Source of the DNA: Lasiosphaeris hirsuta | Lineage: Eukaryota > Ascomycota > Sordariomycetes > Sordariales > Lasiosphaeriaceae | NCBI GenBank assembly: GCA_030549175.1 | Contig: JAUKUA010000007.1 | Span: 930,001-994,000, forward strand | Reading direction: 5' to 3' | DNA: 64,000 nt | Shown here: positions 33,965 to 45,477 of the stretch, in pieces | How positions within the stretch are numbered: position 1 is the first letter of the stretch | How the letters are laid out: each line of letters begins with the position of its first letter | Translations under genes and position numbers: made by a program | The notes under the pieces: model-generated | Databases searched by the model: none | What the model saw: the letters and a program-made list of their open reading frames with translations, nothing else | What the model was told of the DNA's origin: nothing

Positions 33965-34372
33965 AAGATCACTTCGGAAATACTTCGACACCAGCCTCGA
34001 CGGCATCGATGTCATTGTTGGTGAGGTGAAAATCAACCTTTCCCAGTTCGCGGCCGAGCACAGAGTAACAAATACACTTGCTCTCTCAACAGCTCAACAC
34101 TTCGGCGCTTCGACTCCTGCGTCTCGATTCAACCAACGGCTCATTCCATATTACAAGTAATGAATTGCTGTTTGAACTCGTCCTACCACGCCTCCAAGTC
34201 GTGAAGTTGGACCTCACCGTCGAGGACAACCCCCGCTTGATCAGCTTCCAGGCCAACGTCCTGAAGAGTGCGTCGGGGCGGGAGCCGCGGTCGCCGGTTT
34301 GGTCCTGATCGGGCTCGGCGTGTGGGCCTTGGTGCGGCGGTGGAAGAGCGGGAGACTTTGTTGGAGCTCATG
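33965..34372 (+). pseudogene. Possible relic of a small membrane protein
   Basis: One frame reads SLRKYFDTSLDGIDVIVGEV, then NLSQFAAEHRVTNTLALS, to a stop near 34155. A second frame reads LPRLQVVKLDLTVEDNPRLI (to about 34260). A third reads AGAAVAGLVLIGLGVWALVR (a plausible transmembrane helix followed by basic residues), ending near 34372. The pieces are consecutive and protein-like, as if a short ectodomain plus a C-terminal membrane anchor had been shifted apart by indels or unrecognised introns. I do not recognise the family. Confidence 0.35.
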
Positions 34373-34812
34373 ACTGCACTAAAACAAGGGGCATCCAGGT
34401 CACCGGGGCTGCTTCAAGGCCGTGATCACAGCCGACTGCACGACACCGAGCCATGGCCTCTTTGAGTGCTGAGCCATCGGGGCCATGCCAACGACTGTCC
34501 ATAGCCCCTGTCTGGGGAAACGGAAGGGAATAATTGGGGCTCGCAGTCGTGAGTCCGAAGCGGACTGATGCGGTTGGCAAGAGCATCACCAACAGCAACC
34601 TGGGCCTAAGACCCTGTGGCAATCAGCCTCGATGGGCTCATCGTGGCGCCAGGATTGGTTGGCCTGAATGCTAATCTCATTCTATTTATCAAGCCGCTGA
34701 ACCTCTCTGCCTCGGGACAAAGAGGGCTACAGCAGCGCATAACTGTGCACTGTCATGAATCTTGAGCACGGTAACACCCATACATAACCCCGAAAGAAGT
34801 TCGTCTAATATT

Positions 34813-34883
34813 TAACCCTAGACCACAGATACATAACCCTAAACCTAAGCCTAACCCTAGTAGAATTCATTTTGGATTAGGGT
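34813..34883. repeat. Interstitial telomere-like repeats
   Basis: Contains TAACCCTA (34813-34820), then ATAACCCTAAACCTAAGCCTAACCCTAG (34833-34860, degenerate CCCTAA units), and an inverted ATTAGGGTT at 34875-34883. Fungal telomeres are usually (TTAGGG)n; these are short and degenerate. Confidence 0.6.
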
Positions 34884-34954
34884 TGGAAAGTGTAATAAAT
34901 GCCTTGGTTTTTGGTGTAGATCTTGGATTTCCAATCCACATACCACCTCCCCCA

Positions 34955-37900
34955 TTAACTCCTAGCCGAGGTAGCAGGACATCCAAGATACTCCGTCAAC
35001 ATATCTAACACCTGATCCAGCAGCCGCGGCTGCATCTCCAGGGCAGGATACAACTGCTGAACAAGCGGCTTCGCATACCTCCCCACTTCGCTCTTGTCCT
35101 CCGCCGGCCTGACATAGGGCTCGAGAGCCGAGATGAGGGCCCAGCTCGGCGCGTAGTCGTGCAGGCCCTTCTTATCCGGCTCCTCGTGCGCAGCCGCGGC
35201 GGCCGCGGCGGGACTCGTAATCTTCCCAGGCACGCGGTTTACGTAGGTGCATCGGTGGAAGACCCGCCAGGCTTTGGTCTTGGCGTCTTGCTTCTCGACC
35301 TTGAGCGCCTCGGAGAGTGTGCGCAGGACGGCGGCGCTGTGTGGTGGCTTGTCAGCATGAAAACGGCAGAAGCGGAAGGAGAAAGAGACTTACTCCGGGT
35401 CGAGAGATTGTTGCAGCCACAGAGGATCCACGACCTGCTGGAAGAACGAGGCAGTCGCGTCGACGCTGGGCTCTAGCCAGAAGCTCATCCATCGATACGT
35501 GTCCACGGCGCCGGGACGCTTGACCCATTCCTTGGTCAGCGGGTCTTGGGCTCGAATGTCGATGGGCGGGGGCAGCTCGGCCTGCAGTTCAAACGAGGTC
35601 TCGGAGCTGGACTCCTTGGTCAGCATCAGGTTGAAGTGCGTGGCGAGAAGCGCGTCGATGTTGGTCGTCACCAGCACGGCCGACACGGCAACCTCCAAGT
35701 CGAAGCTCCCGCCGATGCCCATCCGGGTGTTGCTGTTTCCGCCCACCTCGAGCTGCACAAAGTCCATGGTTGAGAGCGTCTCCTGGAATGTGCCACCATC
35801 GGCCGTCCAGACGTACGAGTTGCAAATGTTCCGCTTGTTCCGCCTGGGCAAGGCCGATTTGGACTTGCCGGAACGCGAGTAGTCCGACTTGACGAACTCG
35901 TACTGCTGGTGCTCGCCTGCCAGCTGCTCCTCAGCCCGCCGGATCTTGTCCTTGATCGCGTAGGCTTCGGCCGGCTTGAAGTACGAGAGGTCGCCGGGTG
36001 GACCGCCCTTGCCCGCGTTCGGATACGAGTCGTCGGCTTTGAGGCCGCGCCGCCCGTCCAGGCAGCCCTGCTTGGTGTACATGGGGTTGATCTTGAACGA
36101 GACGAGATTGCGGTCCTTGGGAATGTCTGGATTCGGCCGCATCTGGTAGGCAACGAGCGGCTTGACGGGACCTCGTAGCTTCAGTCGGAGTGCAAAGACA
36201 TCGGCGACTTCGCTCTCCACCAGGGCAATCCCCGTGTTGGCTGCTTCGTACTGCTCCTTTCCATCTTCGTCCTTGGCCGTCCAGCTCCCAGTCGTTTCCA
36301 CTCTCATATCCAGAGTGGCGTGCGACGTGGCGGTCGAGACCTCGTTCGTAATGGACGAGTCGGAGATGTCAATGACCGTCTTGAGCGCCCCCTTGATCTC
36401 TCCGCTGCTGACTTCGGTTTCCACCCCCAAGCCCGCGCTGGCCTGCCATTTGGCTCCGACGCCTCTGCTGTACGTGACGTTACCCTCGACGCCCATCTCC
36501 CGCCGGGCGCTGTACGAGTAGCTACATCTCGTAGCGTTGACGAAGCGAATGGCGCTGGAGGGCCGGTCGTCCCGCGACGCAAAATTCTCAGCCGCGATGG
36601 GCGGCGCGCCCTCGATGTATCCGATCAGTGTAGGGGACGTCTGCACTTGGCTCACCCATTCCGTCTCCAAGGTGCCGATCTTGAAGCCCGTCACGAGCAC
36701 CCAGCGCCCGGAGCCGTCGTCGATGAAGCTGTAGGCACGCTTGAGCGATCCCTCCATGCCGCCGCTCGGCCGGATTGTGAGATCGCCATATTCGGCGACC
36801 GACGGCCGCGCTCGAATCGTCCTAGCCATTTGCGGTGCCGGCCCATTGCGCAGTGCTGGGGTCACACAAGCCGCATCCAAGCCAACAGGCGCACCAGACG
36901 CCACCAGCTTGGGCTCGCCGTCCTTGACTACCGACAAGTGCCAGCAGTTGACAGACTCGTCGCGCAGGGACTGCGAGTGTGTCCCTGGAGCTGCTCCCGC
37001 GCCTGGCGTAGGCATTGTGTCGTCGAACGGCAGATACACGGCGATTTCAGGAGGAACCTCGGTCAGCCGCGAGCACATCGCGTCGCAAATGCTCTCTCGG
37101 CTTCGGGCTACCTCCCATATGCGCATCTCATCCAGCTCGCCCCTGAAGTTGTCCCTGCGGAGAAAGTAGCGGAGTGTCTCGTCGCCGTGGATAACGTTGC
37201 CCAGGGTGAGTTGATGCGGGCCTTTGGGCCGCTGTAGCTGCTCTCCGGGCTCGACGACGCGCTTCGTTACCTGAGCGATGCCGTTGACGTAGACCGAAAG
37301 CCTGGCATCGCTCGAGAAAGGCGACGAAGTCCACTGCGGATCGCCTCTCAGCTTACCATGATGGCGACCCCTGTCGTCGAGCAGCACTCTGCCCTCCGGC
37401 GACCCGAACGTGTAGCTGCCGATCGAAGACTTTGCCGCGCTGGCTACCTTCCACTTGGATATGTCGTCAGGCGGCTCCACCGCCGTGGACCAAATCTGGA
37501 AACCGCCGATTTTACCTTGGATTCCCTTTGTAAAGGGGGCCCCGCCCAGGAGAAGAGGGGCGTCGGTAGACGCTGTCAGCCCGCAGAATACGGCGCCTTT
37601 ACCTCCAAAGAGATCCTTGGCCTCCACGCTGTCCCGGGACGGCTCTTCGAGCTTTGACAGCTCGGGCGGCCTGATAAAGGCAACCAACTCGCCGTCGGCC
37701 GACCAAACTCTCATTGAGACGAGCTGGCCCTGGCGAGGCGGCAGCGTCTTGCTCTTGACGTTGACCATTTTCCGCGAAATAAAGATCTTGTACGGCTCCC
37801 CTTTCTTCAACGCGTACGGCAGGTCAACCGCATGCCCCTGCGCTGACTTGGCGTCGCTATCCTCGCCCGGCCAAAAGGTCAGGCGGAGCTCACCCGACTG

Positions 37901-40900
37901 AAGTATCACGACTTGGATCGGCGTCGAGGAGCCAGCAGAGGCAGTCTTGGTTAGCAGCAGCTGCTCCGACCCGCCGACTAGGTCCAATTGGAGGTGAAAA
38001 AGGACCGAAAAGTCGCCAACATTCAACTCGGCCGCTGTTCCCAAGTCAACATGGTCCTGTCCGCCGAGGCGGAGGGAATACATGTTCTTGCAGGCGCAGG
38101 CCACATGCACCCATTGATTTTCCTGCAGCCGCTGCGCTGGATCCACGCGGAACAGCTGGTCGTTGATGTTCCCCTCGAACGAGTACGACTTTTTACCGTC
38201 CGCTTCGTACTGGACCGCAGAGAGAACAAACGTTTGCGCCTCATTGTCACCGCCATCGGAACGAGCCCTCTTTTCCGACGTATACGCTGCAACTATGCTT
38301 CCTGGCTCGTTCCCGGCCGAGATCTTGATCCACGACTCAAACGTCAAGCCGGAGCATGCCGGGGTCGTGGCGGCCCGGCCGAACATGGAGAATGTGATGT
38401 CTCCCGAAAGCTCCAGGGCGGTCGAGTGGCTCGGTGCAGAGAAGTAAGGCGCCTCGGCGGTTGTGTCAAACGTGCTTTCAGCTGGTGCCCTGACGGTACT
38501 GCCTTTCAACGCTTTGAATTCGCCGACTAGGCTAGCCTGGGCAAGAGAGACTTGGCTCGATCCGTTCTCGAAACTGTTAGTGCCCTTTCCAGTACAGGAG
38601 ACGAGATTGCTATGGTCGTAGCCAAGGAAAAACACCATGGAGCCCTGGCCGGCCTTGAGGACCACTTTGTGGTCGTACTCGGCCGAATCGACGCTGTAGG
38701 GCTGCGTGACGAGGAAGGAACATGTTCCTGCCGCAGCCACTTCGGCAGTTTGCACATGATATGTGGCGATGGCCACGCAAGTGGCAGGAGGCAGCGTCCG
38801 GGCCAATGGATTCTTCAACGTGATCCGGTATAGTTGGATTCTTGCCGAAGCACCCTGAGGGTTCTCCTACAAGCCCATGTCAGAAAGCCGCGACGCAACG
38901 TCATCCCCCCCCCCCCCCCCCCCGATGGAAGAGAAACTTACAACTCGTTCGCATGACGCCAAGACTCCACCAGGCACACTAGGGGCGGAATATGAGCCAT
39001 TGAGTATGCTGATAAATGTACCAAGATCGCCGGGCAGGCCTGTTGATCATCCCAGTTTCTCACAAGTCAGCCATCTATCCACAGCCAATGCTTCCTGCGA
39101 GGGCCACATCGAACTTACCCTTCCAAGTCTCGGTAAGTGTTGAATTGTCTTGCATCTTGGCTACGATGGCTAGATCAACCGCTACGTTGTTCTCAGTCCA
39201 TGCGCATTGCCGCGTTTTGAGAGTTATCTGCTTTGCTGTCCTCATCTTGCTCACGGCCAGGACCTGCTCGAAGTTGCTCAGCGCGGCCGAATAGCCGACT
39301 GGAATTGACCGACTGATGTTGTACGGCAAAGCTCTCAGCGTTCCATCCGCTCCACGGAAGTAGATTGTGACGGTTCCGGTCGCAGCCTCCCAAACGCAGG
39401 GCGGCTCTGGTCCACATTGGGCTTCGTTAAAGCCCAGGAAGCCTCCGAATAGCTCAATACCTTGGGCGTCGATAAAGAGAAGAGAGGCGAACGCCTTTGG
39501 GGGGACGCCGGAAGGTCCAGTCAGCGCGAGAGATGGGATCGACAGCACCCCTGGCGTGTCGCTCAGTGTTCCGTCTGAGAGCAACCCAAAGTCAAGAATG
39601 AGTGGCCGAAGTCCGTCGGTACCCTCCTTTGAAGCTATCGCACACAGGAGGACCCTCGCATTTCGCTTCAGGGGCTTCTGTTCGGCCGTGCCTTCGCCTC
39701 CTTGCTGGGGGCCTGGGGTTGCTGGTGACACCGAGACGGACGACTGTTCGTAGTACGTCGCCGCCGTGATCCCACCCTTGATCACAACATCCTTCTGCAT
39801 TCGAAGTGTCTGGCGGGTGAGGCCGCCACCGCGACGAATTGGCGCCTTGGAGACGGTCCAACCATCGGTCGGGCTCGGATTGGCGAGTGTGAAGATGACA
39901 TGGTTGCCATTCTCGGTGGCATCGTATGCTACGCGGCCTTCGCCCTCATCAAAATGCCAACAAGCCGCGAGAAGACTCTCCAGGCCCGTGGCTCGCATGC
40001 TTTTGTTCGCGGTAATTGTTCCGTGATGCAAAGCGTGTTTCCAAATGCGGACTTCGTCCATGGAGCCACAAAACCCCCCATCTCTCCAGTCTTCTCGTGA
40101 TCCAAGGCGCTGAAGCACTACGGCCGTGTCGGTAGGGAGGGGAAAAGCTGGTGAGGTCTCGCCGTTAACCACTAGCACGGCTGTTCGCGGCGTCGTATTA
40201 GGGAGGATCATAGCCACATGGCTCCAGGCGGTAGTCGATAGAGGCTGTTCAGTGCGGAAGAGAACCGCTCCTGGCTTCGATGGGTCTGTCAACGCCAAGC
40301 ATAGCTTGTCGTCGAGAACGACAGATGGTCCGCATCCTGATTTCATGCCGAATATGGTACTTGTAGACCCTAGGCCGTACTCCGCCGCGGCCGGCTGTAC
40401 CCACGCTTCAATCGTACATCCAGTCTGGAATGTCGGCGAAGTCAAGTCCATCGAGCCTGTCAGCGTCAGGACTGGGTCTATGTCTTCCAATCCAAGCTCC
40501 ACTGCGCGCTCTGAGAGAGGACTCGAGGGGACAACGGGCGTCATGAGCTTGCGGCACCAACCGCTCTCTTCGCCGCACCAACCGCTCTCCTCGGCGCTGA
40601 GAGGCGCGGTGCATCGACCCGCGGTGGTTGAAAATATCCGCTTGTGTCCCTTTTCACACGAGTAGTACACCTGCCCGAGTATGTCGAACAAACCATCCGG
40701 GGATACGCTGCACGTGTAGCACAAAATCTGCTTGGTCAGGCACGAAACGGCAAAGATAACCCATCGGAAGGTGTCGTTTGCCATCGTCGGGGTCCGGAGA
40801 ACGGCGAAGTTGCCAGGGTCGAGGGTTGAGACAAACCGAATGGAGAATGTAGGCTCGTAAAAGAATGCGTCGTTGATGTCGCGAACACCGAGAGTGTCCC

Positions 40901-41641
40901 GTTCGTTCAGTGGCAGCGTCTTTTGACCACTCCGGCGGTACCGGACCTCGAGCGGGCTCGTCAGGATCCCTCCCGACAGGAGGAACCGGTCGCACAGAAT
41001 GTTGCCGTCTACGTAAAGACCGATGCTGGTTGCGCTGAGATGCTTGTTTGACAAAGCTGCCGTGGCACTGATAGCCTGACGGAAGAGGTAAATGTATTTT
41101 CCTTCGCACCGTGTTAGCCGGACAGCATTATCAACGTCAACCCCAGAACACCGGGTGACTCACCATCGGACAAGACTTCAAAATTAGGAACATCGTCCGT
41201 CAGGCACAGCGTGGACGAAAACCATGGATGGAGTTGTGTCTCAGCAGTCCCGGCGGCTGCCTTTTGCTCGCTCGTGTCGACGGGTGTAAGGCGAAAGTTC
41301 GGGACAGCTTCTTCTCCAACAGCACGGACTTCCTTTGGGAAGAACAGAGGTAACGGCGAGTCCGACCATCCCTGTGAATCCAGTATCTCCTTGCTGGTAT
41401 CAGAACCACTTGGTTGTTCCTTGCCGCTATTATCATCAGCGCCGCCATCTCTACCCGACGGATCGAGCACCACATAGTCGAACGCTAAGCGCCCCTTCCC
41501 GTCCTCACGCCGCAGGGCAATAGCGACGCTGACTCCGCCGTGGACGACCAGTCTAGTCGTCTTATACTTGGTCTTTAGTGGCGCCGTGAAGACTGTCTCG
41601 TTGGGATCGTCAATGACGCGTAGTCTAGAAGGATCTGCCAT
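34955..41641 (-). CDS. Giant LamG/concanavalin-like jellyroll protein (2137 aa), unknown function
   Basis: Five exons: 41641-41164, 41101-39119, 39039-38942, 38866-35394 and 35336-34955. The exon lengths sum to 6414, an exact multiple of three, and the 98-nt third exon is needed to close phases. There is no signal peptide (MADPSRLRVIDDP...). A LamG-type jellyroll lies at about residues 360-545 (TGCTIEAWVQ...WSHVAMIL...GFCGSMDEVRIW). A second region at about 1000-1440 has more jellyroll copies (LTFESWIKI...NQWVHVACA...; FRGELDEMRIWEVARS). Downstream, about 1590-1700, is a TLIGYIEGAPPIAAENF block, then long beta-rich sequence (YSRGVGAKWQASAGLGVE), then a helical C-terminus with a short poly-Ala. 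LamG folds usually bind glycans or proteins. The C-terminal half matches no fold I can name. Expected location is cytoplasmic unless exported unconventionally. Confidence 0.8.
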
Positions 41642-42254
41642 TGCGCTGAAGTAGGCCGAGGCGGGTATGCGAGAGCAGTTGAGAGAGTTGGGTACGACTT
41701 ACGCAGTCTTATTCACGCCGCTGACCGCTCGAGCTCTTGTTGAGACCTGCCATCTCACCTGCCAGTTTTCAGCCGGTAGCAAGTATTGTTGAGGTGGAGT
41801 TCATCGGCAGGACTCGCTCCCGGAACGTCAGCCTCAACTCCGTCCGAAGCGCCATCTATGCGTGACGGAGGTGCATGACGGCGCGCGTATGACATCTCCG
41901 TGCCGGAATGTGAGAGTTGTGCACACGTGTACATGCATCTGCGAAAGGACGCCGCCATAGCTAGGTATGACAATGAGGAGAAAACCGCCAGAGCTGCGCA
42001 GGAAGAGGAGACTATTGCCGGAAGAAGCCACCAACCACCGATTCTTCATGGGGGCGTTTTCCAGCAGTGCTTCAGCTGCGTTCGGAGCCTCTAGTGAGCG
42101 CCACCCATATCTGCCAGGGGGGCCCTGTAAGGCCCAGAACGGTCGGATTCAGGTGGCGGTGTCAGCCATCAACACCGAGTTAATTGGAACCCCCATTTCT
42201 CGCTCCAAGTATCCAGTCTACTCTGCATCTCTCTTCCTCCCGTATCCTCGCCAT
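41642..42254. other. Promoter region of the giant LamG gene
   Basis: No gene supported. The frame 41967-42275 is low-complexity and unlike its neighbours. It separates the minus-strand LamG gene from plus-strand genes, so it is a likely divergent promoter. Confidence 0.45.
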
Positions 42255-42884
42255 CATGACACAGCCCGAGGGTAGGAAGCCCAGAAGAAAGATCGGCGCT
42301 CGCACTGGCGGCTTCAAATCTTGATGATGACTCCCACGACTATAGGTGCGCGCCTCTCACGAAGCCATTCCAGCATGATAGTGCCAGGGCCGAGCCCGCA
42401 GCCCCAGATGAGTTTGGCGATGAGGGAGGTGACCCACTGTCGCGACTCCATCGGCGAATGAACGCCATACGCAAGGGGGGCAGAAGGATCCAAATCGCAG
42501 AGGACGACGATCTCGATCTTGAAGTCGTTGACACGAACATTGTCGCGGCGATTGACGAGGCCAAACGATGCCGGAGGACGGTGTGTGTTCGTCAGCGACG
42601 ACGAGGAGCAAAAGAACATCGCCAGCAATCTGGCAGAGGCGATGAAATCCAGGTGGCCGGAGTACGTCGCCATGTGCTACAAAGTGGCCGTTGTAATCGG
42701 CGACATTGCCTTGATCGTGCACGGCATCACTGACAACTTCTACCTCATTGGCATCCCTGTGAGGGAGATCATTGAAAGGGGGATAAAGCTGGTGAAGCGT
42801 GCGCTAGAGACTCCCGAGGAAAAAGCGGAGGCCACCAGAAACGGCCGCGGAGAGTCGGATAAGGCCCTAGAAAACGACGCATAG
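42255..42884 (+). CDS. Small hypothetical protein, structure uncertain
   Basis: The strongest part is the C-terminal frame ending at 42884, with AMKSRWPEYVAMCYKVAVVI (a short hydrophobic stretch) and IIERGIKLVKRALETPEEKA. Upstream in another frame lies an acidic, basic-flanked piece (DEFGDEGGDPLSRL...IAEDDDLDLEVVDTNIVAAI). An initiation at ATG 42255 (MTQPE) spliced from a gtagga donor to a ccccag acceptor near 42410 joins that piece in phase. The link between the acidic piece and the C-terminal frame, near 42590, would need an intron of about 35 nt or a frameshift, so I cannot complete the model. Not a recognised family. It lies between the LamG and lectin genes. Confidence 0.4.
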
Positions 42885-43807
42885 CCGGGCAGTTGGCCCT
42901 CATGAACCTGACGGGCTTGGCTCGGCTCAGAGCAGCAGCTAGAGACGTATGAAAGTCTCAGGGTCATGTTGGGCGTTGAAGGAAAGTGAATCAGATGCAG
43001 GATGCTAAGGATGCCCAGGATACTCGGAAGGGGCAGAAGTGAGGTCTGGCTGCATTTGCTGCATTTTGTTGTGGAGACTTTAGTTACCTTTCCTTCCTTC
43101 CCAGATTGTTCTTGTCATTTGGCCACCTGATCAATGTGTGCCCACTGCCCACCGTTTGTCAGTCTGGGTGCCACGGATGCTCTTTCCCTTAGAATTAATT
43201 ACAATCATCCGAAAAGTTAGTCTGTCACCTGTTCCCTGCTGTGTTTGCGGGTAGGATACATTAGCGAGTGCCCACCTCACCCCTCGACTCGGTTGGACTG
43301 GAGAACGAGCCGACCTGGGATTCGTTGTCGTTTGTTGAACCAAGAAAGCTGGCGTTCGTTCGGGGCGGCAGCCAAGCAGCTGGAAACAGAAAGCACAACT
43401 AGCAATTCTAGCTCGCCACTCAAACCCAGCCTCCGCTTTTGGCCGCGTGTTGCACCAAGACTGTTTGTGACTTGTGGAGTCGGCACTGGCAGCGACATGA
43501 TGCGGGCGTGCAGCAGGGATTCAACGTCACCCGTCCTCACCAGCGCCTATCGGGCACCTGGCAGTCTAGAACCCGGGGCAGAAGGGCGGTCTACACTTCA
43601 CGCGCGCGATCATGCCGCCATTGGAACTGCCAGCGCACCTCGGCCGGCCTGAAAGGTTCCGGCAGAGCGCTGGGACAAGCGTGGCCTTGGCCAACCCGGA
43701 GCTGAGGTTGAAATAGTTCTTAGTGGCAGGTCAACCTCTGACCGTAGCAGCACGTTTCCAGGCTCGGCAATCATTCGTAGAGTTGACGTTGATCTCTTTG
43801 GCAAACC
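42885..43807. other. Intergenic, no supported gene
   Basis: About 920 bases between the small hypothetical gene and the lectin gene. No domain in open frames. The last few hundred bases are the probable promoter of the lectin fusion. Confidence 0.45.
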
Positions 43808-45477
43808 ATGGCCGTCACAGCTGCTACCACCGCTTCGGGAGGAGTTCCCACTCCACCCTTCTTTTGTATCCAGTCGACCGGCAACGACGACCCGGCTCCT
43901 TGGCCGTACAGGTCAACCATCAAAGCCCGCTTCCTGGACGATGTCCCCGAGGTCGTACGGAGAATCTTTGTTTCCACCCTGGAGGGCTGGTTTGCTTCTC
44001 AGCCAACACGGGAGCTCAAGGTCGAATGGGTCAAGAACGGCGGTGATGCCCACATCAGATTTGGCATCACCACCAACGAGGCCACGCACTGCGCCCTGGG
44101 CAGGCTTGTCCCCACCAACCAACAGGAGCCCACATCGCTACTCGCTCTTAGAGCGTGGAAGACTAGAGAGTCTGAAGTCGTATGGAGCCACAGTGACATA
44201 GAGAGGATGGCCCGCCATGTCTGGGGTCATGTACTTGGCCTGTAAGTTGAGTGAGAGGGGCCACCCACATGAGCTCGCGCTGATGAATCATAGACCTCAT
44301 GCCTACGTTGGGGCTGAATTCCAGTGGAAAGATGAACATGTCGCCAGAGTGTGCGACGCGGTGGGACTGAAGAAATCCCAAGTCACTGCCCTCAGTGGCT
44401 CCTGGAACCTTGACTTCCCTGACTCCATCATGCATTGCGATCGTCCATCACACTTAGCCTCTACGCCAGCCATCTACAAAGATCCTGCAGGGATAGACAA
44501 AAACACAGCCGAGTTTTTGAATCACCTCTACCCGAGCCCGAAAGACATGGAACTGCTCCATGTTTATTGCAAGGACATGCCGGGCTTCGAATCCACCTGG
44601 ACGGACCAGAGGGTCCACACTAAGAAGCAGCCTACCAAGTTCGCCAATGGCCAAAGAATCAGCTGCCTGAACTATATCGAGCTTGGGACGGCTGGAAACT
44701 TCCAGGCAATCGCCTCTTCTACAGCATCTGCCGGCGATGACAAGAACTTTGGGATCAGGATGGGCGCCTGGGACCCCAGTGTCCATATCCACAATGTCGG
44801 GGCCTCGTTCCTCAATTTCAACCCCACTGTCAAGGGCATTCAATCCGGGAGTTTGGAATTTGGTATCGAATCCGGGACCTCGGCCTCGCCCGTCAAGCAG
44901 CTCCAGAGATGGATCGACTTCAAGACCCCATATAAGTCCCCACCCAAGGTCACGGCCTTCATCTATGGCTTTTCGATCAAAAGAGGAGATTGGATTAGAA
45001 TGCAGGCGACGCCAAGTTCCATAACCAACACGGGCTTTATCTTTTGCGTCGAAACCTGGGGGAGTAAGTCCGGTTCTCTTCCGTTCTTTATCACAACTCC
45101 TCAACTGCCACTTGTCATCCGCGTTCAACTAACGCCCTTTTCTTTTAGCCACGCGGGCCTATGCTATCGGCGCCCACTGGCTCGCCCACGCCGCGGACGA
45201 CCCTTCCATCCGCTCCGGCCGCTTCGCTCCGGCGGGGGACGCTTCCAACTGGGTAACCAAGAACAGCGGCACTATCTCCTTCTCACCGCCCTTCGTCGCT
45301 AAACCGCAGTGTATTTTCGTGGGTTTCGACCACGCCAACGTCAAGGGTGACGTTATTGCTCGATTCAGATGCGAGACCATGAACCTGACCGAGAGTGCGG
45401 TGGACATAGTGGTCTCGACCTGGGAGCAGGAGTCGGCTTTCTGTAGCATGGGGGTGTCATATATTGCCCTGTTGTAG
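43808..45477 (+). CDS. Pseudo-metzincin / H-type lectin fusion protein
   Basis: Exons 43808-44241, 44294-45063 and 45149-45477 close in phase to give 510 aa, with no signal peptide. The N-terminal half is an astacin/matrixin-like zincin. After splicing it reads HVWGHVLGLPH (residues 137-147), the HExxHxxGxxH zinc motif with all three His and the Gly but Val138 in place of the catalytic Glu. A Met-turn SIMH follows at residues 189-192. The C-terminal half has two H-type lectin domains: FKTPYKSPPKVTAFIYGFSI...NTGFIFCVETWG, and ISFSPPFVAKPQCIFVGFDH...AVDIVVSTWEQES...GVSYIAL. H-type lectins bind GalNAc-type sugars in snails, slime moulds and fungi. Predicted: zinc may bind but peptide hydrolysis should be lost. 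The splice that creates PH supports the model. Confidence 0.82.
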
